DNA of 64,000 bases, from contig NZ_JAAXGE010000002.1 in assembly GCF_014750685.1 (NCBI RefSeq), positions 434,001 through 498,000 of the forward strand, read 5' to 3'. Of the stretch, positions 1 through 8,938 are shown piece by piece. Under the pieces are notes generated by a model. That model made no database searches. It was not told the DNA's origin and worked only from the letters and a program-made list of their open reading frames with translations. Made by a program: the position numbers and the translations under genes. Every line of letters begins with the position of its first letter. The first letter of the stretch is position 1. The stretch comes from Bacteroides sp. GM023. Its GTDB lineage: Bacteria; Bacteroidota; Bacteroidia; Bacteroidales; Bacteroidaceae.

Positions 1-76
1 AAGGCTCATCGTCAATGCAGCTGCCCAACGAAAACGAAAGGGTCATTGCTAACGCTATATATGCTAATTTTTTCAT
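1..76 (-). CDS. Lipoprotein N-terminus, gene cut by window start
   Basis: Only the first 25 codons lie in the window. They begin with ATG at 76-74 and read a positively charged start (MKKLAY), a hydrophobic stretch and the lipobox LGSC followed by IDDEP, which is a classic Bacteroides lipoprotein signal with Cys at residue 20. It starts 22 bp after the stop of the SusE-like gene and is probably the next gene of that operon. In comparable loci this position holds another glycan-binding lipoprotein or a surface glycosidase. Nothing beyond the signal peptide can be seen, so no function is given. Confidence 0.7.
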   Translation of the reverse strand, partial: MKKLAYIALAMTLSFSLGSCIDDEP

Positions 77-98
77 AAATCGTTCGTTTTATAGTTTA

Positions 99-1571
99 CT
101 ACTTCTTTGTGAAAAAGACTTTCTCCTCGTAGAGGTCGACCACAATCTTATAGTCTCCGGCTTCTTCTATCTTCCATTTATTATCTCCCCCGGCCACTAT
201 CTGAAAGTCCGTATCAGATGTAATGCTTGCACCCGGCTTCATGGCTATGATGAATTTACCACCGAAAGAACGGTCTATCTCTACCGGGAACTTCATCTCG
301 CCGGTATTCAGGGAACCTTCATAGATAAACTGGTTCTTATTATCCGGATTCTGTGTCATTTCAGATTTTGACATCACGTTATCCCAATCCCATCCGCCGG
401 GAGTTGCGTCGCCCATCATCCATACCTGTTCATAAGCCACGTATTGGGAAACGGACAGACGTTTGGTGCGCAGGTTCAGTTTCAATGTATATTTATTACC
501 TGCCGTTACATTCCAGTAGTTGGTAGCTGCCGCGCCATTCTTCACCCATTCGATGGCGGAAGAAGCCGGTAAAGACTCCGTTTCCGTTGCCGGCTGGTAT
601 ACGTCACAGTCCGTTCCGGTAGCAGAAGAGACAATTTGGAATTTACCCGGAACCAGTTTTCCGTTATAGACAAAAGAGAATGGGTCGTCAGCATCCTGTG
701 CCATTGCCACCGGGGTATTGCCTGCTGAAGAACCGGCTATCCACAGTTCCGTATACGGCACTTCCCCATCCAGGTTCTTAATGGTAATATCCAGTGTTTC
801 AATACTTAATTCCACACGATAAGTTCCCACCTTTTCGATAGCAAACTTCGTATCCGGGTTATCTTCATCGTAATGGTCGCGATATACAAGCTTATTCTCC
901 TGTGTCTCGTCCCTGTTGTAAGCAGGTGTCCAGTCAAGCAGATTCGTGAGAAGCTTAAATTCACCCTTCTGCAACAGACCTTCCCATACAAAACCACCTT
1001 TCACGTCCGTCACCGGATTCATCGGAGTAGCCCTTTCCAGCGTCCAGCCATTAGGAGTGGCGTCACCTATCATCCACAGATTCAGTATTCTGAATTTATA
1101 AGGAGTCAGTTTGAAGGTCACTACTTCCGAGATTTGCGTCGGGACAGATTCTGCCGCGACCACAGCCGTCACGCGAGCTTCAAACATAGCTTCTTCCTCT
1201 ACGGGAAGACTCCAGGTGCTCAATAATAAATCATTCAGTTCTTTATGCGTATACGAAACGACCCGTGAATCGGTCTTTCCGACTTCCTTCTTGACGCCGC
1301 CCGCAAAGTCATTGCCTTGTATATCCATCTCAAACCGGTAAGAGATAGCCGCGCCCGTTCCCTCATTAGACCCCGGAGTCCAGGTCAGTTGGAGTGCTTC
1401 TTTGTCGTCGAGACGCTGGTCGAGAACCAGTTGCAGGGTAGAAGCCGACAACTTCAAGGGTTCGCTCCCTTTATTCATTTCCATATCATCTTCCGCACAC
1501 GAAGTCCATGCGAAACAGCCTGCTGCCAACATGAGCAGACTCATTATCTTAGTTTTCATGATTTGTTTCAT
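99..1571 (-). CDS. SusE/SusF-like starch-binding-type outer membrane lipoprotein
   Basis: A 490-residue lipoprotein; the signal ends at the lipobox WTSC, with Cys at about residue 25. An N-terminal SusE-type beta-sandwich (about 30-155) is followed by three related modules that open with similar strands: LWMIGDATPNGW, LWIAGSSAGNTP and VWMMGDATPGGW. This is the tandem carbohydrate-binding arrangement of SusE/SusF, which sit on the cell surface and hold alpha-glucan beside SusC/SusD. It is the third gene after susC and susD, 11 bp beyond susD, so surely the same operon. Start: ATG at 1571; a second in-frame ATG at 1559 would also leave a good signal peptide. Ligand specificity cannot be read from the sequence. 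Confidence 0.85.
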   Translation of the reverse strand: MKQIMKTKIMSLLMLAAGCFAWTSCAEDDMEMNKGSEPLKLSASTLQLVLDQRLDDKEALQLTWTPGSNEGTGAAISYRFEMDIQGNDFAGGVKKEVGKTDSRVVSYTHKELNDLLLSTWSLPVEEEAMFEARVTAVVAAESVPTQISEVVTFKLTPYKFRILNLWMIGDATPNGWTLERATPMNPVTDVKGGFVWEGLLQKGEFKLLTNLLDWTPAYNRDETQENKLVYRDHYDEDNPDTKFAIEKVGTYRVELSIETLDITIKNLDGEVPYTELWIAGSSAGNTPVAMAQDADDPFSFVYNGKLVPGKFQIVSSATGTDCDVYQPATETESLPASSAIEWVKNGAAATNYWNVTAGNKYTLKLNLRTKRLSVSQYVAYEQVWMMGDATPGGWDWDNVMSKSEMTQNPDNKNQFIYEGSLNTGEMKFPVEIDRSFGGKFIIAMKPGASITSDTDFQIVAGGDNKWKIEEAGDYKIVVDLYEEKVFFTKK

Positions 1572-1582
1572 CTTTTAGGTTC

Positions 1583-3070
1583 TTAATTATATCCCGGATT
1601 CTGCTTCAGGTTTCCATTCGCTTCTATCTCTTTCAGCGGTATAGGCATCAGCAGATGCTTTTCCGTCGCATTGGTTTTTCCGATAGAATGAAAGAAATTC
1701 AAGGCATAGTTATCTTTCAGACGGACGAGGTCAAACCAGCGGTCGCCTTCGAAAGCCAGTTCCATACGGCGTTCGTGGATAATCTTTTCGCGCATCTGGG
1801 CTTGTGTCAGTCCTTCGATGTCCGCCCGGTTGGTCAGTCCCGCACGCTTTCTTACTTCGTACAGAGGGGTTTCCGCATCGGTCGTCAGGGCTTGTTCGTT
1901 CAGGGCTTCCGCTTTCATCAGCAGTACATCGGCATAGCGGAGCACTACAAAGTTGGCAGGGCTTGTATTGAAATCCATAGAGACGGATTTCGTCACGAGG
2001 AATTTACGCAGGTTGTACCCCGTGGTGGAATAAGACGACTGGTACTGCTTCCCGTCAAAGTCGGGGCATCCCAGGTAAAGAATGGTCTTATCTTTCCGGT
2101 TATCCCCCTCTTCGTACTGGCTGACAAACTCGGCTGTCGGCTGATTCCAACCGTAACCGCCTGCCACCATATCCGAATTGCGCGGGCCGGTAAATGCGCT
2201 CAACCAGGAAGCCTGATTCTCATTGCTCCAAAAATCATAGCTGGTCTTGCCATAATACTGCACTTCAAACAATGATTCCGGGCCGTTCTTCTTATTCGGA
2301 TTGAAGTTGTCGCTGTAATCCTCATTCAGATGATAGCCCAACTTTTGAATTTCCTCACAAAGACGTACAATCTCCGCATATTCTTTTCCCTGAGTCAGAT
2401 ACACTTTTGCCAGCAATCCCATGGCTGCACCTTTGGAAGCACGGCCTAAGTCGGAAGCAGAATAAGAAGACTTGTCGGGAAGCAGGTTGATGGCTTCTTT
2501 CAAGTCATTCTCTATCAGTTTATAGATTTCTTCTTTAGACGCACGGAAAGGTTTCAGGTCGTCATCCGAAGTCTGTGGTTCTGTCAGCAAAGGCACTCCG
2601 CCGAAAAGACGCACCAGGATAAAGTAATAGTGGGCACGCAGGAATTTGGCTTCACCCAGGCAACGGTTCTTCAAGCTTTGGTCTATATTCATGCCCGGCA
2701 CGTTCTTGATAACGAAGTTGCAACGGAGAATGCCCGGAGAAGGGCCACGCCATACGTCCAGCACACCAGCATTGTCGGTGGTGGTGATGAAGTTCGCCAG
2801 GTCGGTAGTCTCGATACCGTCCGTACCGCCGCCCGCACCAACGATGCTGTTTCCGGCTACGATATCCAGTGTCCACATACGCATATTATACAGTTTCGGC
2901 CATTGAAGCGGCTGATAAGCGCCATTCACGGCTGCTATCGCATCTTCTTCCGCCTGAAAGCTCTTGGAAGTGTCGATGGAATCCCACGGTTCTTTATCCA
3001 GGAAGCCGTTACAGCTACTCAATGTCAAGCCCAACAGGAAGCAAGGGAGTATATATTTGAACTTTTTCAT
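1583..3070 (-). CDS. SusD/RagB-family glycan-binding lipoprotein
   Basis: A 495-residue outer-membrane lipoprotein of the SusD family, the lid of a SusC transporter. The signal MKKFKYILPCFLLG ends at the lipobox LSSC (Cys at about residue 20). The body has the SusD hallmarks: the early alpha-helical TPR-like region with LGEAKFLRAHYYF, and the C-terminal HERRMELAFEGDRWFDLVR followed by the closing NPGYN. I start at the ATG at 3070, because the codon nine bases upstream is TTG and the ATG gives a clean signal peptide. It lies 36 bp after susC and 11 bp before the SusE-like gene. Substrate is unknown; the neighbouring regulator hints at an alpha-glucan. Confidence 0.93.
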   Translation of the reverse strand: MKKFKYILPCFLLGLTLSSCNGFLDKEPWDSIDTSKSFQAEEDAIAAVNGAYQPLQWPKLYNMRMWTLDIVAGNSIVGAGGGTDGIETTDLANFITTTDNAGVLDVWRGPSPGILRCNFVIKNVPGMNIDQSLKNRCLGEAKFLRAHYYFILVRLFGGVPLLTEPQTSDDDLKPFRASKEEIYKLIENDLKEAINLLPDKSSYSASDLGRASKGAAMGLLAKVYLTQGKEYAEIVRLCEEIQKLGYHLNEDYSDNFNPNKKNGPESLFEVQYYGKTSYDFWSNENQASWLSAFTGPRNSDMVAGGYGWNQPTAEFVSQYEEGDNRKDKTILYLGCPDFDGKQYQSSYSTTGYNLRKFLVTKSVSMDFNTSPANFVVLRYADVLLMKAEALNEQALTTDAETPLYEVRKRAGLTNRADIEGLTQAQMREKIIHERRMELAFEGDRWFDLVRLKDNYALNFFHSIGKTNATEKHLLMPIPLKEIEANGNLKQNPGYN

Positions 3071-3106
3071 ATTTGTCAATCAATTAAAGATTCTATATAA
3101 AGGTAT

Positions 3107-6100
3107 TTAGAAAGAAACAGATGCACCGAATGTGATATTACGGGCTACGGGATAGACGTTGTTGTCATTTCCCGAACCGGAAACCTCCGGATCGAGTCCC
3201 GTATAGCGGGTCAAAGTCAGCAAGTTCTGTCCCGAGACGAAAAAGCGTACAGAGGACATCGCTGCTTTCTTGCTCCATGCGGCGGGAAGGGTATATCCGA
3301 GCGTTACGTTCTTCAGACGCAGGTATTTGCTATCCTCAATGAAGCGGTTTGAGACACGTCCGTTCTTGTTCGGGTCACCGAATACGGCACGCGGCATACT
3401 GTTGCTTGTCCCTTCGCCGCGCCAGCGGTCGAGAACGGTCGTCATTTGGTTCTGTGCCACGGACATGGCTTCCAAAGAGGCGCGGTTGGCATTATAGATT
3501 TTATTTCCGGCTGCTCCTTGCAGGAAGATTTCGAGGTCGAAGCCTTTCCAGGCAAAGGAGTTGTTCATAGAGAAAATCCACGTCGGGGTGGGATTGCCGA
3601 GATAAGTACGGTCTTTGTCGTTGATGACTCCGTCGTTATTCAGGTCTTTGAATTTAATATCTCCGGCAGAAGTGCGGTTGTAAGGGTCGTTCCCCTGTGT
3701 CTGAATGGCGTAACGGTCTACTTCTTCCTGTGTCTGGAAGATTCCGTTCGTCACGTAACCGTAGTAAGAGCTGACCGGACGACCGACTGCATGGATATTA
3801 TTATCGAAATACATCGGGACATCTCCATTCAGGCGGATAATCTCGTTCTTGTTATAAGAAGCGTTGAGAGACGTATTCCATGAGAACTCTCCTTCCAGAT
3901 TGCGGGAGCTGACGGATACTTCAAAACCTTTGTTGCGCATCTTGCCCGCGTTAATCTTGGGGACATTGATGTCCGAATATCCGGTGGAGATAGGCACTAC
4001 CATGTTGACAAGCATATCGTTCGTGTTCTTGATGTATGCATCGAGACTCAAATTGATGCGGCTGTCGATTAATGACAAGTCTGCACCGATGTTGTATTGT
4101 TCCACTTCTTCCCAACGGACATTCGGGTTCGGCATTACCGAGGGGGCAATCGCATTCACCTGTGTGCCGTTGAAGTTGTACTGGATGGTTTGGATAGTAG
4201 AAGCATATGCATAGTTGCCCACACTTGCCTGGTTACCTGTCAAGCCATATCCTGCACGGATTTTTACGTCGCTGAGCCAAAAGCTCTTTTTGAAGAACGG
4301 CTCTTCGGAAAGTCTCCAGGCCAAAGATACGGACGGGAAATTAGACCAACGGTTCTGCTTGCTGAAGCGGGAAGAGCCGTCACGGCGGATGGTAGCTGTC
4401 AGCAGGTATTTGTTGTCATAGGTATAGTTGACACGTCCCAGGTAAGAGAGCAATGCCCAGTCACTTCCGTTGCCGTTCACTGTCGGTTCGAGCGTACCGT
4501 TATCCAATTGCTGTGCGGTGGGGCTGATAAAGCCCATGATAGAGCCGCTCATGTATTCATAAGTATTGGTCTGTGCGGAAGAGCCGACCATCACTGTGAG
4601 TCGATGCTTTTCTGCAAAAGTCTTGTTGAAGGTCAGGGTGTTATCCCACAGTAAAGTAAGGCTCTTGTTATATTTGCGGGAAGCATAGGATTCCGGTTGT
4701 GAAATCGGTTGCCAGTCGTATTTGGGCGACCAGCCTTTATCGTCCCAGAAGAGTGCCTGCACACCGACGATGGTTTTGAAAGTCAGCCATTCCCACGGTT
4801 TCACTTCGGCGTAGATATTACCCAGTACATTGAAACCTTTGGTAGTGGTGGAGTTAGTCATCATCTTTCCGATAGGGTTGGCAATATCTCCTACGTACAT
4901 CGGGAGTCCTACCGGGCCGGCCCATGAGCCGTCGTCATTCTTGATGGCCTGTGTAGGTAGGGCCAGCATGGTATTCTTGATGCTGTATTCTCCTTTTTGC
5001 TTGATGTCATGGTTCAGGGACAGTTTGTTTCCCATCTTCAGCCAGTTGTTCATTTGGGTATCCATATTGAATTGTACGGTGTAACGCTCATATTGAGTAG
5101 TGCGCACGATACCTTCCTGGTTGAAATAAGCGGCGGATACATAATAAGTCGTTTTATCATTTCCACCGGAATAGTTCAGTGAATAGTTTTGGGTGGCAGC
5201 CGTCTGAAAAAGTTCGTCTATCCAGTTCGTTCCCCTGCCCAGTGAGGTGGGGTCTTCAAACAGCGGGTTTTGCGGCTGACCGTTGGCGGTCATCATTTCA
5301 TTGTGAAGGGAAGCGAATTGGGTGGCATCCAGTAAGTCCAGTGTGCGGATGGCTTTCTCAATGCCGTAAGAAGCTTTAAAGTTAAAGCGCGAGGCGTCTG
5401 ATTTTCCTTTCTTTGTGGTGATGATAATAACTCCGTAAGCTCCGCGTGAGCCGTAAATAGCGGTGGCGGAAGCATCTTTCAATACGTCTACCGTCTCCAC
5501 GTCGTCCATATTAATCATGTTCAGGGGAACATCGGTCGGCACTCCGTCAATGACGAGCAACGGGTCGCTGTTGTTGATAGAGCCGATACCGCGAATCTTC
5601 ATCGACACGTTATCGCCCGGCGCGCCGCTGGAAATCACCTGAAGTCCGGTGGCACGTCCCTGCAAGGCTGCTCCAAGACTGGGGGACGGTTGTTTCATCA
5701 GGTCTTTGGAAGAAACGGAAGAGATGGCACCCGTCAGGTCGCTTTTCTTCATCGTGCCGTAGCCGATTACTACGACTTCGTCGAGAACTTCGGTATCTTC
5801 CTTCAGCGTGATGGTCAGAGACGTTTTTCCGTTTACCGGAACGGTCTGGGTGGCATATCCGATAAAAGAAACGGTCAGCGTACTCTTAGGAGACACTTTC
5901 AGAGAAAAGTTTCCGTCCATATCGGTAATCGTACCGTTCGTCGTACTTCCTTCTACCACACTGGCACCGATAACCGGCTCGCCCGTAGCATCTACGACAT
6001 GTCCTTTTATTGAAATCTGTTGTGCGAATGCACCAAGAGATAGGAACAAGCCCCACATTATTAATAAGAGGCGGCGTTCAAAGCCTTTCGACTTCATGCT

Positions 6101-6109
6101 CTGTTTCAT
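3107..6109 (-). CDS. SusC/RagA-family TonB-dependent glycan transporter
   Basis: A 1000-residue outer membrane beta-barrel importing oligosaccharides with its SusD partner, energised by TonB. The signal peptide ends near AFAQ. A carboxypeptidase-regulatory-like domain (from IKGHVVDATGEPVIG) follows, then the TonB-box/plug junction (EVLDEVVVIGYGT), the plug with LKDASATAIYGSRGA, and a long barrel ending in aromatic residues (FGASVSF). Upstream codons to 6199 are open, but the ATG at 6109 (MKQSMKSKGF) fits a signal peptide. Beyond it lie a TACTTTTG promoter box (6192-6185, minus) and a 13-bp palindrome. First gene of the susCDE operon after the SusR-like regulator. Confidence 0.93.
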   Translation of the reverse strand: MKQSMKSKGFERRLLLIMWGLFLSLGAFAQQISIKGHVVDATGEPVIGASVVEGSTTNGTITDMDGNFSLKVSPKSTLTVSFIGYATQTVPVNGKTSLTITLKEDTEVLDEVVVIGYGTMKKSDLTGAISSVSSKDLMKQPSPSLGAALQGRATGLQVISSGAPGDNVSMKIRGIGSINNSDPLLVIDGVPTDVPLNMINMDDVETVDVLKDASATAIYGSRGAYGVIIITTKKGKSDASRFNFKASYGIEKAIRTLDLLDATQFASLHNEMMTANGQPQNPLFEDPTSLGRGTNWIDELFQTAATQNYSLNYSGGNDKTTYYVSAAYFNQEGIVRTTQYERYTVQFNMDTQMNNWLKMGNKLSLNHDIKQKGEYSIKNTMLALPTQAIKNDDGSWAGPVGLPMYVGDIANPIGKMMTNSTTTKGFNVLGNIYAEVKPWEWLTFKTIVGVQALFWDDKGWSPKYDWQPISQPESYASRKYNKSLTLLWDNTLTFNKTFAEKHRLTVMVGSSAQTNTYEYMSGSIMGFISPTAQQLDNGTLEPTVNGNGSDWALLSYLGRVNYTYDNKYLLTATIRRDGSSRFSKQNRWSNFPSVSLAWRLSEEPFFKKSFWLSDVKIRAGYGLTGNQASVGNYAYASTIQTIQYNFNGTQVNAIAPSVMPNPNVRWEEVEQYNIGADLSLIDSRINLSLDAYIKNTNDMLVNMVVPISTGYSDINVPKINAGKMRNKGFEVSVSSRNLEGEFSWNTSLNASYNKNEIIRLNGDVPMYFDNNIHAVGRPVSSYYGYVTNGIFQTQEEVDRYAIQTQGNDPYNRTSAGDIKFKDLNNDGVINDKDRTYLGNPTPTWIFSMNNSFAWKGFDLEIFLQGAAGNKIYNANRASLEAMSVAQNQMTTVLDRWRGEGTSNSMPRAVFGDPNKNGRVSNRFIEDSKYLRLKNVTLGYTLPAAWSKKAAMSSVRFFVSGQNLLTLTRYTGLDPEVSGSGNDNNVYPVARNITFGASVSF

Positions 6110-6184
6110 GTACATTAATTTAAAGTTAATATTAGGGTTACTTTTGTTTTTATTCGCTGCGTCATTTCCTGAATGACTGTGAAA

Positions 6185-6192
6185 CAAAAGTA
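6185..6192 (-). promoter_or_regulatory. Bacteroides -7 box for susC
   Basis: Reads TACTTTTG on the minus strand, matching TAnnTTTG, about 75 bp upstream of the susC start at 6109. No clear -33 TTTG is seen at the usual 19-21 bp spacing, which would fit an activator-dependent promoter. Confidence 0.5.
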
Positions 6193-6233
6193 TCCACATT
6201 TAATACTGCTTCTTTGAGCAGATAGCAAAAATA

Positions 6234-6270
6234 TAGTGGTTTATACAGTTTCTCACAGTATAAACCACTA
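6234..6270. repeat. 13-bp perfect inverted repeat between regulator and susC
   Basis: TAGTGGTTTATAC (6234-6246) is repeated in inverted form at 6258-6270 with an 11-nt spacer. A further half site TAGTGGTTTT lies at 6311-6320. The palindrome is 42 bp upstream of the susC -7 box, a suitable place for an activator operator. Read on the minus strand, the hairpin is followed by TATTTTTG, so it could instead terminate the regulator transcript. Confidence 0.6.
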
Positions 6271-6321
6271 AGAATAAGAACGTTATAAAACAGCAGTCAG
6301 ACTAAAAAAGTAGTGGTTTTC

Positions 6322-7971
6322 TTACTCTTCCACCTTCCCTATTTTCATTACTTTAGTTTCAAATTCATCTCTTTCTCCCAAAGCTTTGTTGCGGACACGT
6401 GTCCGGTAATTATAAATGGTAGTCACGGAGTAACGGAGGAATTGCGCTATTTTAGTGCTGTCCGTGATTCCCAATCGGATAAGGGCAAAGATGCGGAGTT
6501 CGGTGTTCAGCAGTTCTCCCGGTTTGGGTTGCATCGGTTCGGTAAGCAGGGCATTAAATTCGTCTACGAAGTTAGGAAAGAGTTGCAGGAAGGTCATGTC
6601 GAAGTTGGCATAGAACTCTTTCAATTCTTCGTCGAGGAATTGAGAGGATTTTATGGCTTTATAAAGCTCTTCCACTCTGCCGGCGGCGGCAATTTTATTC
6701 AGGGAGCGGCGGTATAAGTCCATCTTATCCAGGTAGGCGGAACATTGGTCCATGTAGCGGCCGATATATTCTTCCTTGATATAGTTTGCTTCCGAGAGCG
6801 TATGGTTCATTTCTTTCAGTTGCGAGTTGGAGTCGTGCAGTTCTTCGTTCAGTTCTTGCAGGAGCGTGTTGGTGTCAATGACTTCGCGGCGGGCGGCGGC
6901 TACTTTCTTCATCTGCTTGTACACAAAGAAGATAGCTACCAGTAGAAATACGGAAAGCAGGCTGATACAAATCAGGGAAGTCTTCATTTCCCGTTGCTGG
7001 CGTTCCGTTTTTAATTGGTAGGCTTTGTCGATAATGGGAAAGACTTGCGAGATTTCCAGGGTACGAAGGCGGGCATTGCAGAGAGTGGCATCTTCCAGGG
7101 AACATTTCAGATAGTTGTAAGCACGGTCGATATCTCCGTCCTCGTAGACGAGCGACGCGAGCTTCCGCAAAGAAACATATTCTTTTACTGCCGATTTCAG
7201 GTCGGCAATAGCCGAAAGAGCCAGGTAATGCTTTTGTCCTTTCTTATCTCCTTTCAAACGGTAGGCTTCCGAAAGCGTATAGGTTATCATGGCTTGTGCA
7301 TGAGCATCCAAAAAGGGTTTCTTGTAGAAGTCTGCCAACATATGTATTGCCTGGTCATATTGTGCATGAACTGTGCATTTATCCGCCATTACCAATACAT
7401 GACCTAAAGAATCGGATACATTGGTTTGTAGAAGAGAGTCACGGTATAAGTCCGTCATGCGGTAATACTCTTTTTTGGCTTTTGCCGTGACGGCATAATC
7501 GCCCATCAACCCATAAATAGTACGGTATAAATGATAATAATAGGAATACAGATAATCGGGCAAAGTTTTCTTGTCAATCTCTCCCAATAGTTCAAGCGCT
7601 TCTTTATACATTCCGGTAGTTCCCATCACTTCCGCCATATTCATGGCAGAATCATCCAGGTAATCCGGTTTGTTCAGACGGTGTGCCAAGTCCTGTTTCC
7701 GCTGGGCGTAGACAAAAGACGAATCCAGGTTATAAGCCCGGTATTCATCGAAAAGACGTCCGCAGAATCCATATCGCTGTTCGTCGGAAGTGGACTCAAC
7801 CAATAATTTCTTTAAGTCAGCAATACGCACCTCTTTCTCCGCTCCATAAGTCTGGCGGTTCTTGATGATGCCGTCAATCTCACGGAGTAACGCATCGGTA
7901 CTCTTATTGTCTTTTGCAGAAAGCAAAGCGGGAAGGAGAATTGTCACAAGAATCAAAATAACTTTTTTCAT
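6322..7971 (-). CDS. SusR-like membrane regulator (TPR, one TM, DUF6377/HTH)
   Basis: A 549-residue predicted inner membrane regulator. The signal peptide ends near residue 19 (LLPALLSA). Residues of about 20-320 are helical TPR-like repeats in the periplasm. One membrane segment (about 327-350, ISLLSVFLLVAIFFVY) and a coiled-coil linker follow. The C-terminal cytoplasmic part ends in a LuxR-like helix-turn-helix (LGITDSTKIAQFLRYSVTTIYNYR). This is the architecture of SusR, which activates the starch locus of B. thetaiotaomicron, and of regulators now grouped as DUF6377. It lies just upstream of susC on the same strand, as SusR-type activators usually do. A TATCTTTG box lies at 7999-7992. I infer that it senses an oligosaccharide; the ligand is unknown. 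Confidence 0.8.
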   Translation of the reverse strand: MKKVILILVTILLPALLSAKDNKSTDALLREIDGIIKNRQTYGAEKEVRIADLKKLLVESTSDEQRYGFCGRLFDEYRAYNLDSSFVYAQRKQDLAHRLNKPDYLDDSAMNMAEVMGTTGMYKEALELLGEIDKKTLPDYLYSYYYHLYRTIYGLMGDYAVTAKAKKEYYRMTDLYRDSLLQTNVSDSLGHVLVMADKCTVHAQYDQAIHMLADFYKKPFLDAHAQAMITYTLSEAYRLKGDKKGQKHYLALSAIADLKSAVKEYVSLRKLASLVYEDGDIDRAYNYLKCSLEDATLCNARLRTLEISQVFPIIDKAYQLKTERQQREMKTSLICISLLSVFLLVAIFFVYKQMKKVAAARREVIDTNTLLQELNEELHDSNSQLKEMNHTLSEANYIKEEYIGRYMDQCSAYLDKMDLYRRSLNKIAAAGRVEELYKAIKSSQFLDEELKEFYANFDMTFLQLFPNFVDEFNALLTEPMQPKPGELLNTELRIFALIRLGITDSTKIAQFLRYSVTTIYNYRTRVRNKALGERDEFETKVMKIGKVEE

Positions 7972-7991
7972 AGGGCGTATGTATTATATTG

Positions 7992-7999
7992 CAAAGATA
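7992..7999 (-). promoter_or_regulatory. -7 box of the SusR-like gene
   Basis: Reads TATCTTTG on the minus strand, 21 bp upstream of the ATG at 7971. This leaves only a short leader and supports that start. Confidence 0.6.
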
Positions 8000-8101
8000 A
8001 AAGTCTTTCAGAAACTTTCTGCTTTCAAACAAAAGATTGTAGTTATATAAATCATAATTTACCCCTGCGGGTAGTTTTCGGAAATAATAAACTGATAAAT
8101 A

Positions 8102-8133
8102 TTTGGCACGACACTGTGAATCAGCTATCTTTA
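8102..8133 (+). promoter_or_regulatory. Promoter of tag
   Basis: TTTG at 8102-8105 and TATCTTTA at 8126-8133, 20 bp apart, form a standard Bacteroides sigma-ABfr promoter. Transcription would begin near 8140. An upstream ATG at 8116 is therefore outside the message, which places the tag start at 8161 (or 8155). Confidence 0.7.
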
Positions 8134-8160
8134 CACACACTATTACAAAATGTTATGCAT

Positions 8161-8733
8161 ATGCAAGATATAATAAACGGACGTTGCGGTTGGTGCGGAA
8201 CTGACGAACTATATGTGAAATACCACGACCAGGAGTGGGGAAAATTGGTGACAGACGATAAAACGCTGTTCGAGTTTCTTGTGTTGGAGAGTGCCCAAGC
8301 CGGATTGAGTTGGATAACTATCCTTAGAAAGCGTGAGGGGTATCGCAAAGCCTTTTGTGATTTCGATGCTACGCTGGTGGCGCAAATGACCGATGAAGAC
8401 GTGGAGCGGTTGATGCAGTTTGAGGGCATTGTGAAAAACCGCCTGAAAATCAAATCGACCATCACCAATGCCAGGCAATTTCTCGCCCTGCAAAAGGAGT
8501 TCGGCAGTTTTTATAATTACACACTGACATTCTTTCCCGACGGAAAACCGATTGTCAATACTTTCCGTTCATTGAGTGAGATTCCGGTGTCGTCTCCCGA
8601 ATCCGATGCCATGAGCAAAGATATGAAAAAACGAGGATTCAAATTCTTCGGTTCTACGATTTGTTACGCCCACTTGCAGGCTTCGGGGTTTATCAACGAC
8701 CATTTGACGGACTGCGCTTGCCGGGCAAAATAA
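8161..8733 (+). CDS. tag: DNA-3-methyladenine glycosylase I
   Basis: A 190-residue cytoplasmic base-excision repair enzyme that removes 3-methyladenine from alkylated DNA. The N-terminus MQDIINGRCGWCG followed by LYVKYHDQEWG is the Tag signature, including a zinc-ligand Cys and the YHDxEWG block. LVLESAQAGLSWITILRKRE is also typical, and the C-terminus HLTDCAC supplies further zinc ligands. Length matches E. coli Tag (187 residues). The start is chosen at 8161 because the promoter lies at 8102-8133; the ATG at 8155 is an alternative. It stands alone, convergent with the AraC gene. Identification is firm; its induction is not visible. Confidence 0.95.
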   Translation: MQDIINGRCGWCGTDELYVKYHDQEWGKLVTDDKTLFEFLVLESAQAGLSWITILRKREGYRKAFCDFDATLVAQMTDEDVERLMQFEGIVKNRLKIKSTITNARQFLALQKEFGSFYNYTLTFFPDGKPIVNTFRSLSEIPVSSPESDAMSKDMKKRGFKFFGSTICYAHLQASGFINDHLTDCACRAK

Positions 8734-8785
8734 AAGTAACACTTGTTTTCCTGATAAGATGCGGGATAGGTTGCAATAAGCTACT

Positions 8786-8818
8786 TTATTATAAACATAA
8801 TAATTATGTTTATAATAA
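8786..8818. repeat. Perfect 16-bp AT-rich palindrome
   Basis: TTATTATAAACATAAT is followed by one base and then its exact reverse complement (8803-8818). It lies in the 205-bp gap between the convergent genes tag and AraC. It lacks the GC-rich stem of an intrinsic terminator, so it may be a bidirectional terminator, a cruciform or a protein site. A direct repeat of TTCATTGATGCT-like sequence with a T-run (8912-8940) ends the gap. Confidence 0.6.
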
Positions 8819-8938
8819 TCATATCTATAATAATCAGTATGGCAGTTATTAATAAGCCTTTTTACCGTAGGTGGATACATATCACCTCATTATTCTTGTG
8901 ACCTTATATATCCTCATTGATGCTTCATTGATGCTTTT

